Assembly: GCA_965240325.2 (NCBI GenBank)
Contig: OZ251245.1
Location: 1,178,001-1,242,000 of the forward strand
Origin: Rebecca billardiae RCC1528
Taxonomy: Eukaryota; Haptophyta
Length of the DNA: 64,000 nt
Reading direction: 5' to 3'
Below are positions 52,938-62,250 of this stretch, piece after piece. A model generated the notes under the pieces. The model saw nothing but the letters and a program-made list of their open reading frames with translations. It did not search any database and was not told where the DNA came from. The stretch's first letter is position 1. Every line of letters starts with the position of its first letter. The position numbers and the translations under genes were made by a program.

Positions 52938-53928
52938 GATAAGCCCATTTCACGTAACCAACCTCCAATAGCTGGCGGGAGTCTGAACTACAAACAATTC
53001 TGTCCGAGCCGAGAGGAGTTTGGGGGGAGGGCCGGGGCGGTGAGCCGCGTTGCCAGCCGCTCGGTGGCGCCGCCGCCGAGGTCGTCTCCGCGTCACACAT
53101 CGACGTGCGTCGGTGTGATGTGTCTCATCGGGCGTGTGTGAGTACTTGCAGGGGCCCTGCATTCCTTGAAGGCTCGGCATCGCACCCCTCCGAGTGTGCA
53201 CGCTCGTCAACGCCGTGCCGTGCGACTGCTGCGCGTGTGGGCTTACACGCCGGCAATGTAGGCGAGACGAGCGGGGCTGAGCGCCAAGAGATGGGCGCTT
53301 CCACGCGGGAGTAGTCTGGTGCGAGGCCCCCGATCCCTCGCGCATCGGCTCGAAGCGCGCCTGGAGCTGAAGTAGCGAGTCTGTCCGCTGCCAACGCGAT
53401 GGCCACACCATCGTCCAAATCGCAGAAACACGTCGTTCTGAGGTGTTTTAGCTCAGCTTGGGATGGGGGAGACAAGACTGTGCAGGAGAGTGCCCAGTGC
53501 TTCAGGCGCGCTTCGAGCCGATGCGCGAGGGATCGGGGGCCTCGCACCAGACTACTCCCGCGTGGAAGCGCCCATCTCTTGGCGCTCAGCCCCGCTCGTC
53601 TCGCCTACATTGCCGGCGTGTAAGCCCACACGCGCAGCAGTCGCACGGCACGGCGTTGACGAGCGTGCACACTCGGAGGGGTGCGATACCGAGCCTTCAA
53701 GGAATGCAGGGCCCCTGCAAGTACTCACACACGCTCGATGAGACACATCACACCGACGCACGTCGATGTGTGACGCGGAGACGACCTCGGCGGCGGCGCC
53801 ACCGAGCGGCTGGCAACGCGGCTCACCGCCCCGGCCCTCCCCCCAAACTCCTCTCGGCTCGGACAGAATTGTTTGTAGTTCAGACTCCCGCCAGCTATTG
53901 GAGGTTGGTTACGTGAAATGGGCTTATC
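52938..53928. repeat. 426-bp near-perfect inverted repeat, 139-bp spacer
   Basis: The left arm (52938-53363) is the reverse complement of the right arm (53503-53928). By eye I find only two mismatches, one at left 53179 (C against T) and one at left 53131 (G against A). The spacer is 53364-53502. Outer flanks are unrelated. Each arm faces a gene: the small membrane protein starts 73 bp beyond the left end, and the secreted protein starts 65 bp beyond the right end. No target duplication or typical transposon end is present. Confidence 0.95.
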
Positions 53929-53993
53929 GGGCCACGCCACGCCGCTTTTCTCCATTTCCCCCACTGCGGGAACCGGCACGTCCAAAAGCTATC

Positions 53994-55034
53994 ATGCGGC
54001 GCTCGCTGCCCCTCGCGCTGGCGCTCGCCGCGTCGGCGGCGGCGGGCGAGGACGGCGGCGGCGGCGGCGCGGCGTACCCCCTGCTCCAGTGGGCCCCTCC
54101 GGAAATCTCCTTCTTCGCCGGGCACGTGGACGACGGCGCGGGCGGCGCGACGCGGTCGTTCATGCACGCCGTCTTCAAGGTGGGCCCGCGCGACGTGCTC
54201 TCGCCCAACATCACGGGGTTCGCGCTGCTGCGGCTGGACGACGGGCCGTGGATCCCGGCGCCGCCGCTCATGTTCGAGCGCCACCTCACGCGCGACCCGG
54301 ACGGCACGGGCTACCAGATGTGGAACGCGTACTACCAGGCGCTGCGGCCGCCGACCGTGCGCGCGGGCAGCGGCGGCGCGCTCACGGTGAACCCGCTGCC
54401 GCGCGAGATCTGCGTGAAGGTGCGGATGGTGGACCTGAGCACGGGCGAGAGCAACCGCCTCGACCCCGCCTGCGCCCCCTTCGCCACGCACTCCTTGCGC
54501 GCGCGCGCCGACGCGCCGATGCGGGCCGAGATCTCAAGCCAGTACTCGGCAGCGACGGCCCTCTGCTCGAAGGAGCTGCAGCTGTGCCGCGTGAACGTGC
54601 ACCTGGTGGTGTGGTCCACGGCGAGCGCGGACCCGCTCGACCCGGTGCGCGCGGGCGCCGCCTTCAGCTTCGACGGCGGGCCCTGGCACGAGGGCGTCGC
54701 GATGTACGAGCAGCACTTTGACCCGAGGCCGGCGCCGTCGACGGCGGCCGCGCTCGGCACCGCCGACGGCGGCGGCGGCGGCGGCGGCGAGATGGGGGCG
54801 GCGGTGGCGGAGCGCGTGGGCGTGCAGCCGCTGAGCCACGCGATGCAGGCCGACTGGGACGAGGTGCTCCCGTACCGCTCCGCCGCCAACCGGCTGCCCA
54901 GCCGCGTGTGCTACCGCGTGCGCTTCGAGGACGCGCGCGACCTGAGCACCGCCTCGCTCGACGGCTGCATGGCCGTGTGCCACTCGCTGCACGAGTTTGC
55001 CACGCCGTACTGCCCCGAGCTGCACGGGGGGTGA
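53994..55034 (+). CDS. Secreted protein of unknown family, related to 45077-46405
   Basis: Single exon, 346 residues from the ATG at 53994. The frame is open upstream through the inverted-repeat arm, but this ATG gives a typical signal peptide (MRRSLPLALALAASAAAGED). The mature part has two similar beta-rich modules. The first has SFMHAVFKVGPRDVLSP, LLRLDDGPWIPAPPL and LPREICVKVRMVDLSTGESN. The second has LQLCRVNVHLVVWSTASADP, FSFDGGPWHEGVAMY and LPSRVCYRVRFEDARDLS. The pattern of a hydrophobic strand, a (F/L)DGGPW-like turn and LP-x-x-(V/I)C-x-(R/K)VR repeats within the protein and matches the anchored protein 8 kb away. One possible N-glycosylation site (NITG) is present. There are eight cysteines after the signal peptide, consistent with disulfides. 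Function unknown. Confidence 0.75.
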   Translation: MRRSLPLALALAASAAAGEDGGGGGAAYPLLQWAPPEISFFAGHVDDGAGGATRSFMHAVFKVGPRDVLSPNITGFALLRLDDGPWIPAPPLMFERHLTRDPDGTGYQMWNAYYQALRPPTVRAGSGGALTVNPLPREICVKVRMVDLSTGESNRLDPACAPFATHSLRARADAPMRAEISSQYSAATALCSKELQLCRVNVHLVVWSTASADPLDPVRAGAAFSFDGGPWHEGVAMYEQHFDPRPAPSTAAALGTADGGGGGGGEMGAAVAERVGVQPLSHAMQADWDEVLPYRSAANRLPSRVCYRVRFEDARDLSTASLDGCMAVCHSLHEFATPYCPELHGG

Positions 55035-55524
55035 GCGGGGCCGCGGCGCGCGGGCTGGCGCGCGCCGGGAGAGGCGGCGGCGGACGGGCCGCCCAGGCCT
55101 CAGCCACTCGTCGCAGATAATCGCCGCGCCGAGTCGTACCGTAGTACGTACCGTGAATGTTACGATCGACCGACACGGAGACCGTAGTCCGTACTCGCGC
55201 GCGGTACGGTCACTACTCACTACGGACTACCGGACTTAGGACGAGTCTTCAACTAGCAGCGCCTCTGACTACAACTAGCAGCCATGCACGCCTGCTAGCT
55301 AGCGCTGGTTCCGTACTGTGTAAGTCTACTGAGCGCACGGACGGGCGGCGCCGCGCTGCGCCGGCGGAGTCCGACGCATCATCATCGATCATCGATCGTC
55401 CGCGCGTGATACGCCGTCGGTGGCGCGGGCTCCGGCCCCGGCCGACCGGGGTCCGGGCTCGTGCATGAACGTGAGCTCGTACAGTAGCTACGTCACGACT
55501 GCTAGTCACTACCGGTGACCGAGC
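55035..55524. other. Convergent intergenic region
   Basis: No gene seen. The stretch 55130-55230 is rich in short palindromic words around GTAC and CCGTA (TACCGTAGTACGTACCGTGA). Confidence 0.5.
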
Positions 55525-58500
55525 TCAGCTTAGGTATGTCAGCAGCCGCCGAATCGTCTCGAAGCCCGATTGGCTCTTGTCCACACAGAAGTCCAGACCG
55601 GCCGCCTCAAACTCAGCGCGCTCGGCGGAGCCGGCGGGATCGCCTGGTGACGAAGCAGCAGCAGGGTGCGCCCGGCGGGGGAGGCGGGCGCGTAAGCGCG
55701 GGGCGGCGCGGGGTGATGAGCCGCGGCGCACAGCACTGTCGGCACGCCGGCACGCCGGCGCGGCAGCAGAACGCGCGCACGCACGCGGGCTCGGCGCGTG
55801 CCTCGGCGCCGCGCACCTGTCATCCCGACGATCCGGCCGGTGTACCCGCGGCGGCGCAGCTCGCGCGTGGCCTCCGTGCCGCCCATCACGGGCATCTGCG
55901 GCCGCGCAGTCGCAGAGGTGAGAGGGCGGGGGCGAAGGAGGAGGGGGCGGTGAGCGCGCGGCGCGGCGCGCATCGGCGGAGGGCGCGCGCTGGGGTGCGT
56001 ACGCTCGCCCTGCCGCGTGCTCACCTGGTTGTCCATCACGATCAAGCCCCAGCGCTCCGGCGCCGCCATCACGGTCGCCACCGCCTCCGCCCCGTCGGCC
56101 GCGTGCGCGTACGGCAGTGCCGCGCGCTTGAGCAGCCGCAGCTCGAGGGCGCAGCGCAGCAGGCGGTCGTCGTCGACGTGGAGCACGGCGTTGCGCGCGG
56201 TGCTGGCGGCGGCGCTGCTGCTCGGACGGGCCGGGGCGCTGCGCTGCGGCGCGCACGAGCGCACGCGCGTGAGGGCGGGCGGACGGGAGGCCTGGACAGA
56301 CGCTGCAGCTGCAGCGGGCGACTCGTCGCGCTCGTCCGAGCGACGCCGCGGCGCGAGCACGCTGCGCCGTGAGCTGCGCGCTGAGTCGCTCTCCGAGGGC
56401 GAGGGCGGCGTGTCCACGCACCGCCTCGCCGCGTCGAAGCGCGGGGGCGGGGGCGTGTCCACGGCTGCCCCGCCGCCGTGCGCTGGCTCGGGCTGGCACC
56501 GCGCGAGCGGCCGCTGCCCGGCGGCCCAGGGCCGCGGCAGCGACGCTGCCGCTGCCGCTGCTGCGTGCAGCGGCGAGGCGAGCGGCTCCGCCTCGTCGTC
56601 AGAGCAGTGGTCAGAGGCGCCAGAGCCCTCCGCCTGCGCGCCGCCACTGCCGGACGACGAGTCCATCTCGACCCACCAGCGGCTGGCCGGCGGGGAGTCG
56701 GCGCCGCCGTCGCGCAGCGCGCGCGCGCCCTCGGCGAGCCCGCCGCGGTGGCGGCCCTTGTCTGCGCGCGCCGCGCTCGCGCGCGCCTCGGCCGGCGGCG
56801 GCGGCGGCGGCGTGCCTCGGCGTGCGCTGAGCGAGCGTGCGCTGAAAAGTGGCGAGTGGTCGCTGCTGCTGCCGCTGCCGCCGCGCCCGATGGGCGGCGT
56901 GCGCGGCGCGTCCGTCCCAGCCGCGCTCGCGCTCGCGCGCCCCGCATCGCACGCGCCGCACGGCTCGCGCTCGGCCGCAGCGGTGCCGCCCACGCCCCGC
57001 CGGGCTGGCGGCGGCGTCGGCGCGGCCGCCGCCCACGCCGGCGCGCGCCGCGCGGGCGGCGACGGCGGTTTCGGCGGCGCCGCCGCCCACGCCGGCGCGC
57101 GCCGCGCGGGCGGCGTGGACGCGCACGCGCGCGCGCCGGCGGCGGCGTCGGGCGCGCCCACGCCGTGCTGGAAGCGCGCGCGCTGCCGCGGCGACACCTC
57201 TCGGCTGCCGGGGCCGCACGGCCGCGCCCTCGCGACGGCGACGACGTGAGGCGGCGGCGCGGCGCGCGCGCGCATCGGCTGCGTGCGCACCGCACCGCCG
57301 CTGCCTGCCGAGTCCGAGGCCGAGGCCTCGGCCTCGAGCTGCGGCGGGGCCGGCGCGGCGCAGCGCAGCGTGAGCTCGAACACAGCGCCCCGCCCGATCC
57401 CCTCGGAGCGCAGGCTGAAGCCCGCGCCCTCGTGCAGTGCGACGATCCTTCTGACCACGGCCAGACCGACTCCCGCGCCGCCGCGGCCGCCCATCTGCCC
57501 CGCGGCCACGCCCGCCTCGAAGGGCTCGCCCTCCGCGTGCGCGCGCAGCTGCTCGGCGCTGAGGCCTGGCCCCGCGTCGGTGACCGCGACGCGCACGCGC
57601 CACGCGCCGTCCTCCGCGCGCTCCGCCTCCGCCGCCTCCACCGTCACCGTCGCGCCCGGCTCTGAGTGCTTGAGGGCGTTGCTCACGCCGTGGCCGAGCG
57701 CCTGCTGCAGACGGCGCCGGTCGCCGTCGATCGCGGCGCCCGCGCCCGCGCAGCACGCGGGCAGCGGGCGCACGAGCAGCCCGATCCGCTTGGCCAGCGC
57801 GATGGGCGCGTGCGCCTCGACCGCGCCGTGCACGAGCTCGGCGAGGCCGAAGCGGCCGCGCGCGAGCGCAACGCCCGGGGCCTCAAGGATCTGCAGCTGC
57901 AGCACGTCACACAGCACCGCGTCCGCGAGTCTGCACGCGGAGTCGAGCGCGTCCAGCCGTGCGGAGAGCGCCTCGGCCTCGGCCTCGGCCTCGGCCTCGC
58001 GCGCGCGCTCGGGCGTGGGCGCGGCTGCGCGCTCGGAGCGCGGCGAGGCGTCGCCGGTCGAGCGCGTGGGGCGGCGCTGTGCGCATCCGGCCGCACACAG
58101 CCGGAGCCTGCCGTCGTCATGCGCGTCTTGCAGCCAGCCGACGAGCGCGCTGACGGTGAGGAGAGGGGTGCGCAGGTCGTGGCTGAGTGTGCGCACGAGC
58201 CGCGAGCGCGCGCTCACGGCCGCCTCGCGCGCGCGCGCCTCGGCCGCGCCCTCGGCCTCGGCGCGCGCGCGCTCGGCATGCTCGAGCACGCGAGCATGCG
58301 CGCGCAGCTGCGCGCGCAGCGCGCCGAGACGCGCGCGGCAGAGGAGCGCGAGGGCGCACGCCGCGCAGAGCTGGAGCGTGCTGGAGACGCGCGTCTCGAT
58401 CGGGAGCTTCGCGTCCGCGTGCCAGGCCGCGGCCAGCGTCGAGGCGAGCGCAGGCGCCAGCGGGTCGGCGCGGAGCGCGCGCGACGGGAGCAGCAGCAGC

Positions 58501-59030
58501 AGCAGAGGCATGCCCACGCGCGCGGCCGCAACGGCGACGGAGGACGTCGCCGGGTGGGTCTCGGCGCGGAGGCTGCGCGTGAGGACGCCCGAGCCGAGCC
58601 AGCGCACCGCCGCCGCGGGGAGGCACAGAGCCGCGCTGAGGAGCGTGCCGCGCGCGTGCCGCGCGCTCGGCCGCGTGCGCTGGCTGAGCAGGCCGATGCA
58701 CGCCGCACCGCCCGATGCGGCGAGCAAGGGCGCGGCCTGTGGATCGGGCGCGGACTCGTTGAGGACGAGTGTGCCCACCGCGCCAAGCGCGAACGCCAGC
58801 GCCACCAGCGGCCCTGCTTCCTCCTCCTCGTCCATGCCGCGAGCGCTGTCGCGACGAGTTGGCGCCGGCTTTGCGCCGAGCGGCGGCGCGTCGGCAGTGG
58901 ATCCGACTTCGTTGGGGTCGACGAGGGCCGCCTGCGACGCGTCGAGCTCGGCGTGCGCGCTCGGGCCGCGTGCGCCGGGGAGCGGCCGTCGCTCTCGGTG
59001 TTGCCTCCCTTTGCGTGCTGTGGAGCCCAT
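55525..59030 (-). CDS. Membrane hybrid histidine kinase with C-terminal receiver
   Basis: Three exons (59030-56025, 55895-55817, 55643-55525) with consistent phases give about 1067 residues from the ATG at 59030. Five to six hydrophobic segments lie between residues 75 and 235. A coiled linker leads to the H-box (LVRTLSHDLRTPLL, His near residue 284). The ATPase part has an N-box (GVSNALKHSEPG), G1 (VTDAGPGLS) and G2 (GGAGVGLAVVRRIVALHEG). After a long low-complexity linker comes a receiver domain: acidic pocket (VLHVDDDRLL), phospho-acceptor Asp in LIVMDNQMPVMGG, and the Lys in CVDKSQ near the end. The first intron falls directly after MDNQ, next to the phospho-acceptor. All residues needed for phosphorelay are present. 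No periplasmic-type ligand domain is visible, so the membrane region itself may sense the signal. Confidence 0.85.
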
Positions 59031-59497
59031 CGGTCGGGGTTGGGAGGGGTGTCGTTGCTGGTGGTTCGCCGTGAAGGTGTGACGCGTCGTCAAAAAATGT
59101 GGCTACGGGGGGTACGGTTAAATATTGTGGTTATCCTCTCGTCTACGCATAGGAGTAGCGCGGGTACTAAATAGCCTGAATCGTTTTGCCCGAAATTTGG
59201 CGCAATAAGTTCGTCGACTTGCCGCCGCCTTTAAGACATGTGGTGTGGAATCGTTCAGTGATTGATACAGTGGAAGCCCGAGAGTACAAATGCGCCCTCG
59301 ATGGGAGTAATTTGCTGGTTGAGATCAATATCGTATGGGCAAGAATCGGGAAGCTCATTACTATCATATACAAGTTTGGGGGCTGGTTATTAGTATCTCG
59401 GGCGGCTGAATCATCATACCCAGCTCAAAGTCATAATGATAGACCCAAGGGAGATACAGCTATCTCCAGAGCTACCTTGATAGACCTCACACAGACC
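59031..59497. other. Low-GC stretch beside module copy 2
   Basis: From about 59095 GC falls sharply. A plus-strand frame across 59186-59512 reads naturally (LPPPLRHVVWNRSVIDTVEA, IGKLITIIYKFGGWLLVSRA) but has no ATG until its very end, so it could only be an exon or a remnant. Composition unlike the rest of the window suggests foreign or transposon origin. Confidence 0.35.
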
Positions 59498-59508
59498 AAT
59501 TCTATGAT

Positions 59509-59703
59509 TTAAAGACACAGGCACGAGGGCGCAGCTCTCCTGATTCGTCTGTCGAAGTACTGAATGGAGTTAATGGAGGATGTCGGAGCGCGTTGGCCGC
59601 GGGTGAGGGAGTCGTCGTAACCGATGCTGATCACACGGTCACTGAGGTAGTAGGCGCCCGGGGATGCCGCTGTTTTGCAGTCGTCGTCGGCCTTGGTCAT
59701 CAT
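59509..59703 (-). CDS. Short frame of module copy 2
   Basis: This 64-codon counterpart of the frame at 49815-50012 is one codon shorter and otherwise the same protein. Confidence is limited by its small size and lack of a known family. Confidence 0.35.
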   Translation of the reverse strand: MMTKADDDCKTAASPGAYYLSDRVISIGYDDSLTRGQRAPTSSINSIQYFDRRIRRAAPSCLCL

Positions 59704-59954
59704 GTAGTTGCCCGTGTCGTCGTCGTCCGAGGCTGTTCAAGTTGATGCCGTAGTGCAGGTAGTGGATGTGGTCGCCCGGGCCGGTGTGCGCGGCCTAGTG
59801 GCCTTGCCGAGTTGAGGGAGTAGTCGCCCTTGCCGTTGAGGAAGTCGTCGTCCTTGCCGTTGAGGAAGTCGTCGCCCTGGCCGCAGAGGAAGTCGTCGCC
59901 CTTGCCGTTGAGGAAGTCGTCGTCCTGGCCGCTGAGGGTGCCTGCGCTGCCCAA
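59700..59954 (-). CDS. Octad-repeat frame of module copy 2
   Basis: Same protein as 50009-50263 (MGSAGTLSGQDDDFLNGK onward) with synonymous or non-frame differences only. It overlaps the 3' end of the larger frame of this copy in another reading frame, because a one-base change in a G run lets that frame read on through the 24-bp repeats. Confidence 0.3.
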   Translation of the reverse strand: MGSAGTLSGQDDDFLNGKGDDFLCGQGDDFLNGKDDDFLNGKGDYSLNSARPLGRAHRPGRPHPLPALRHQLEQPRTTTTRATT

Positions 59955-61093
59955 CCGGGCGCGTCTGGCGCGCCAGCGCCGCGCGCGGCTCTACGCCAGC
60001 GACTGCGGCGCGGCGGCAGCCAGGTCACGGGGGGGTCGCCGAGGGACGCGGTGCGAGCCTGCTTGGCCGGCTTGGCGTCGCTCCCGCCAGCGGAGGAGGG
60101 CCCATCCTCCTCCGCCGGCGTGGACGGCTCGGTCGCCGCGCGCTTGCCGGCTGCCGCGGCGCCGGGGGGCAGGACCAGGCGGTAGTTGGACTCCCCGAGC
60201 GCCGGCCTGGCCTGTTGCACCTCGGGCCCGTCCGACGGCGCGGCCGCGGTTGGTGGCTGGGGTGGCGGGATGGCATCGTCCGAACCCTCCCCCTCGGGCT
60301 CCTCCGCCTCCGGGCCGGCGGGGTCCGCCGCCTGTTGGTCGGCCGGCTGAGGAGCAGGGCGGCGCGCAGCGGCGGGCGGCGCGGGCGGCACAGGCGGCGC
60401 GGGCGGCACGCCCCACAGGTTGTGTGGGACGCGGGCGGCGCCGGCGATGCGGCGGCTCGGCTTGAGCGGCGCGAAGAAGATGGGGTGCTCGGGGTCGATG
60501 GGCATGAAACGCAGGCGGAGGAAGATCAGGTTCACACCGCCGGAGTAGATGTTGGTCTCGACGTGCTCACCGTTGGTCACGTACTTGTTGATGTCGGGCA
60601 CGATCTGCTCGTAGAGGGCCCTGTGAAACTGCACGAGCGTCATCGTGGGGCTAACCGGGAGCGTGAGGGACACGTCCTTCGCCTGGGTTGCGAGGTCGGC
60701 CGCCGACAGCGCGAGCATCTCCTGCGTGAGCTCCGTGGTGCACGCCGTGAGAATGTTCGGCATGCACAGGCTGGTGGCCAGGCGGCGGCAGATGGTCATG
60801 TTCTCGAGCACCGAGCCGGTGAAGGAGAAAACGTGCTTATTGCCTTTGGGGTCCTGGGTGAGTCCTGAGAGCAGTCGCCCGCCTTGCGAGTTGGGCGCCA
60901 CGTCGCTCAGGCAGCGCGCGCTCAGCTTGATCATCGTCGTGCACATCTGCTGGCCCGCATCCCGCCTGGCGGTGGGGGTGCTCGGCCGTTCCACCTGCAG
61001 CCCGCGCTCGAAGTTGTTGGAAGAGGGGAAGAAGCTCAAGGCGCTCCTGCTGTTGAGACGGTCGCGGAAAAAGCCGTGCTGGTAAGGGGGCAT
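59795..61093 (-). CDS. Unrecognised protein of the duplicated module, copy 2
   Basis: This frame starts MPPYQHGFFRDRLNSRSALS at 61093 (an upstream in-frame ATG at 61189 is also possible) and encodes about 432 residues. It matches the copy-1 protein closely up to the ARTAS motif. Then the G-run difference shifts it into a Thr/Ser/Ala-rich extension through the 24-bp repeats (TTSSTARATTSSAARA), giving a longer tail than copy 1. One of the two tails is presumably the native one; I favour the shorter because the extension is repeat translation. No known family. Confidence 0.55.
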   Translation of the reverse strand: MPPYQHGFFRDRLNSRSALSFFPSSNNFERGLQVERPSTPTARRDAGQQMCTTMIKLSARCLSDVAPNSQGGRLLSGLTQDPKGNKHVFSFTGSVLENMTICRRLATSLCMPNILTACTTELTQEMLALSAADLATQAKDVSLTLPVSPTMTLVQFHRALYEQIVPDINKYVTNGEHVETNIYSGGVNLIFLRLRFMPIDPEHPIFFAPLKPSRRIAGAARVPHNLWGVPPAPPVPPAPPAAARRPAPQPADQQAADPAGPEAEEPEGEGSDDAIPPPQPPTAAAPSDGPEVQQARPALGESNYRLVLPPGAAAAGKRAATEPSTPAEEDGPSSAGGSDAKPAKQARTASLGDPPVTWLPPRRSRWRRAARGAGAPDAPGWAAQAPSAARTTTSSTARATTSSAARATTSSTARTTTSSTARATTPSTRQGH

Positions 61094-61711
61094 GGTGGCC
61101 GGTGTGGCGGGCGCGGGGCTGCGGAGGGCCGGGGGGCGGGTGCGGAAGCACTGCGGTGCGAGCGAGGTCGGTGCTGGTGCCAAAGGCATTTCGGCGCGCG
61201 GGGTTGAAATCAAATTTCAAAACCCAGGTCCGGAGTGGCCCCGCCGGTCCCCCGGACCACGGCGGCCCGTCGTGCGTTTCGGGGGGAGAGGGGTTTGTCG
61301 CGAAACGGGCAGGATGGGGAAAAGGGGGGGGGGGGGGGGGGGGGGGGGGGCTCGCGGCCGCCGCGGGGAGGCCGGGACGGGCGCGGTCTCCACCTGAGGG
61401 CCGGGCGCTGCTCAGGAAGGAGGGCGGCCCACACTCCGCGTGTCGCTCCCCAGTGCCTCCGCACAGGCACACCGCAGGTGTTCGCCGTCGTGTCGGGATG
61501 AGCATGCGCTTGGCGTCCGCACCCGGGGCCAGTCCTTTCATGGTCAGCAAGCAGGCGGGGGGGGGGCGTGCGTGTGCAAGCGCGGGTGGATATGTCGTGT
61601 CTGCGATATGCGGAGTGTTGGATGCGGGTTGCGCCGGTGCCCCAGGGCACCGGTGAGTGTGTAGCTGTTTCGGGCACGCCTCGCGAACGCGAGGCGCTGG
61701 AAGACATGGCC

Positions 61712-62250
61712 ACTCGTCGTACTGACCGCGCCCTTAGGGCACGTGGCAGTTCTTCATTAAAGCACACACGCGCTAATCGGACCCTGGCAGCTAATGAGGC
61801 TAAATCGACCATAATGAGACTGACGAATCGACGATGCCAGCGAGTTCCCGCCGCGAATCGTCGAACCGTCGTGATTGCTTCTTGAAGCTTTAAGCGTGAA
61901 ACGTCAGGTTTAAACCAGACCATATTGTAGAATCTTCAGGACCTTCCATCGAGAATATCAAAGCTTGCACACCCCGCGCTGTGATCCCGATGAACGCACT
62001 CAAGCACTCCACTTCTTACAATTGCGAAACGTCAGGTTTAAAGCATGTACACGCACCCGTGTTCGCCGACGTAGATATCGATCTCGGATTCAGACACACC
62101 GAGATAGCGCCGAAAAATGTGGGTGGCGTGAATCGACGTTAAACGCCCTACTTTTACGACCCCGCGCACGACTCTCCTGCTCGGCGTGCGCGCCTCACGG
62201 GCGCACCTGCTCACCAGTAGCAGTACATCAGCCTTTTGACAGCAGGCACG
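61712..62250. other. Intergenic before the SAM-domain gene
   Basis: No gene seen in 539 bp. GC is low between 61720 and 62130. The word GAAACGTCAGGTTTAAA occurs twice (about 61899-61914 and 62025-62041), a possible shared element upstream of the next gene. Confidence 0.5.

Larger units (their letters stand above)
59498..61711. repeat. 2.2-kb duplicated module, copy 2
   Basis: Direct repeat of 49804-51997. The poly-G tract near 61325-61350 is much longer here than in copy 1 (51637-51652). The paired hairpins are conserved (61634-61653 and 61677-61696). An 11-base block (CAGGCACACCGCAGGTGTTC region, near 61464) is present here but absent from copy 1. The outer flanks differ from those of copy 1. 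Confidence 0.95.

Noticed and set aside
53766-53993. Extending the secreted protein upstream through the inverted-repeat arm
   Set aside because: The frame is open, but the internal ATG at 53994 gives a clean signal peptide and the upstream peptide is repeat-derived.
49804-61711. Reading the two 2.2-kb copies as long terminal repeats of a giant retroelement
   Set aside because: No reverse transcriptase, integrase, primer-binding site or TG...CA ends; the genes between look like host genes.
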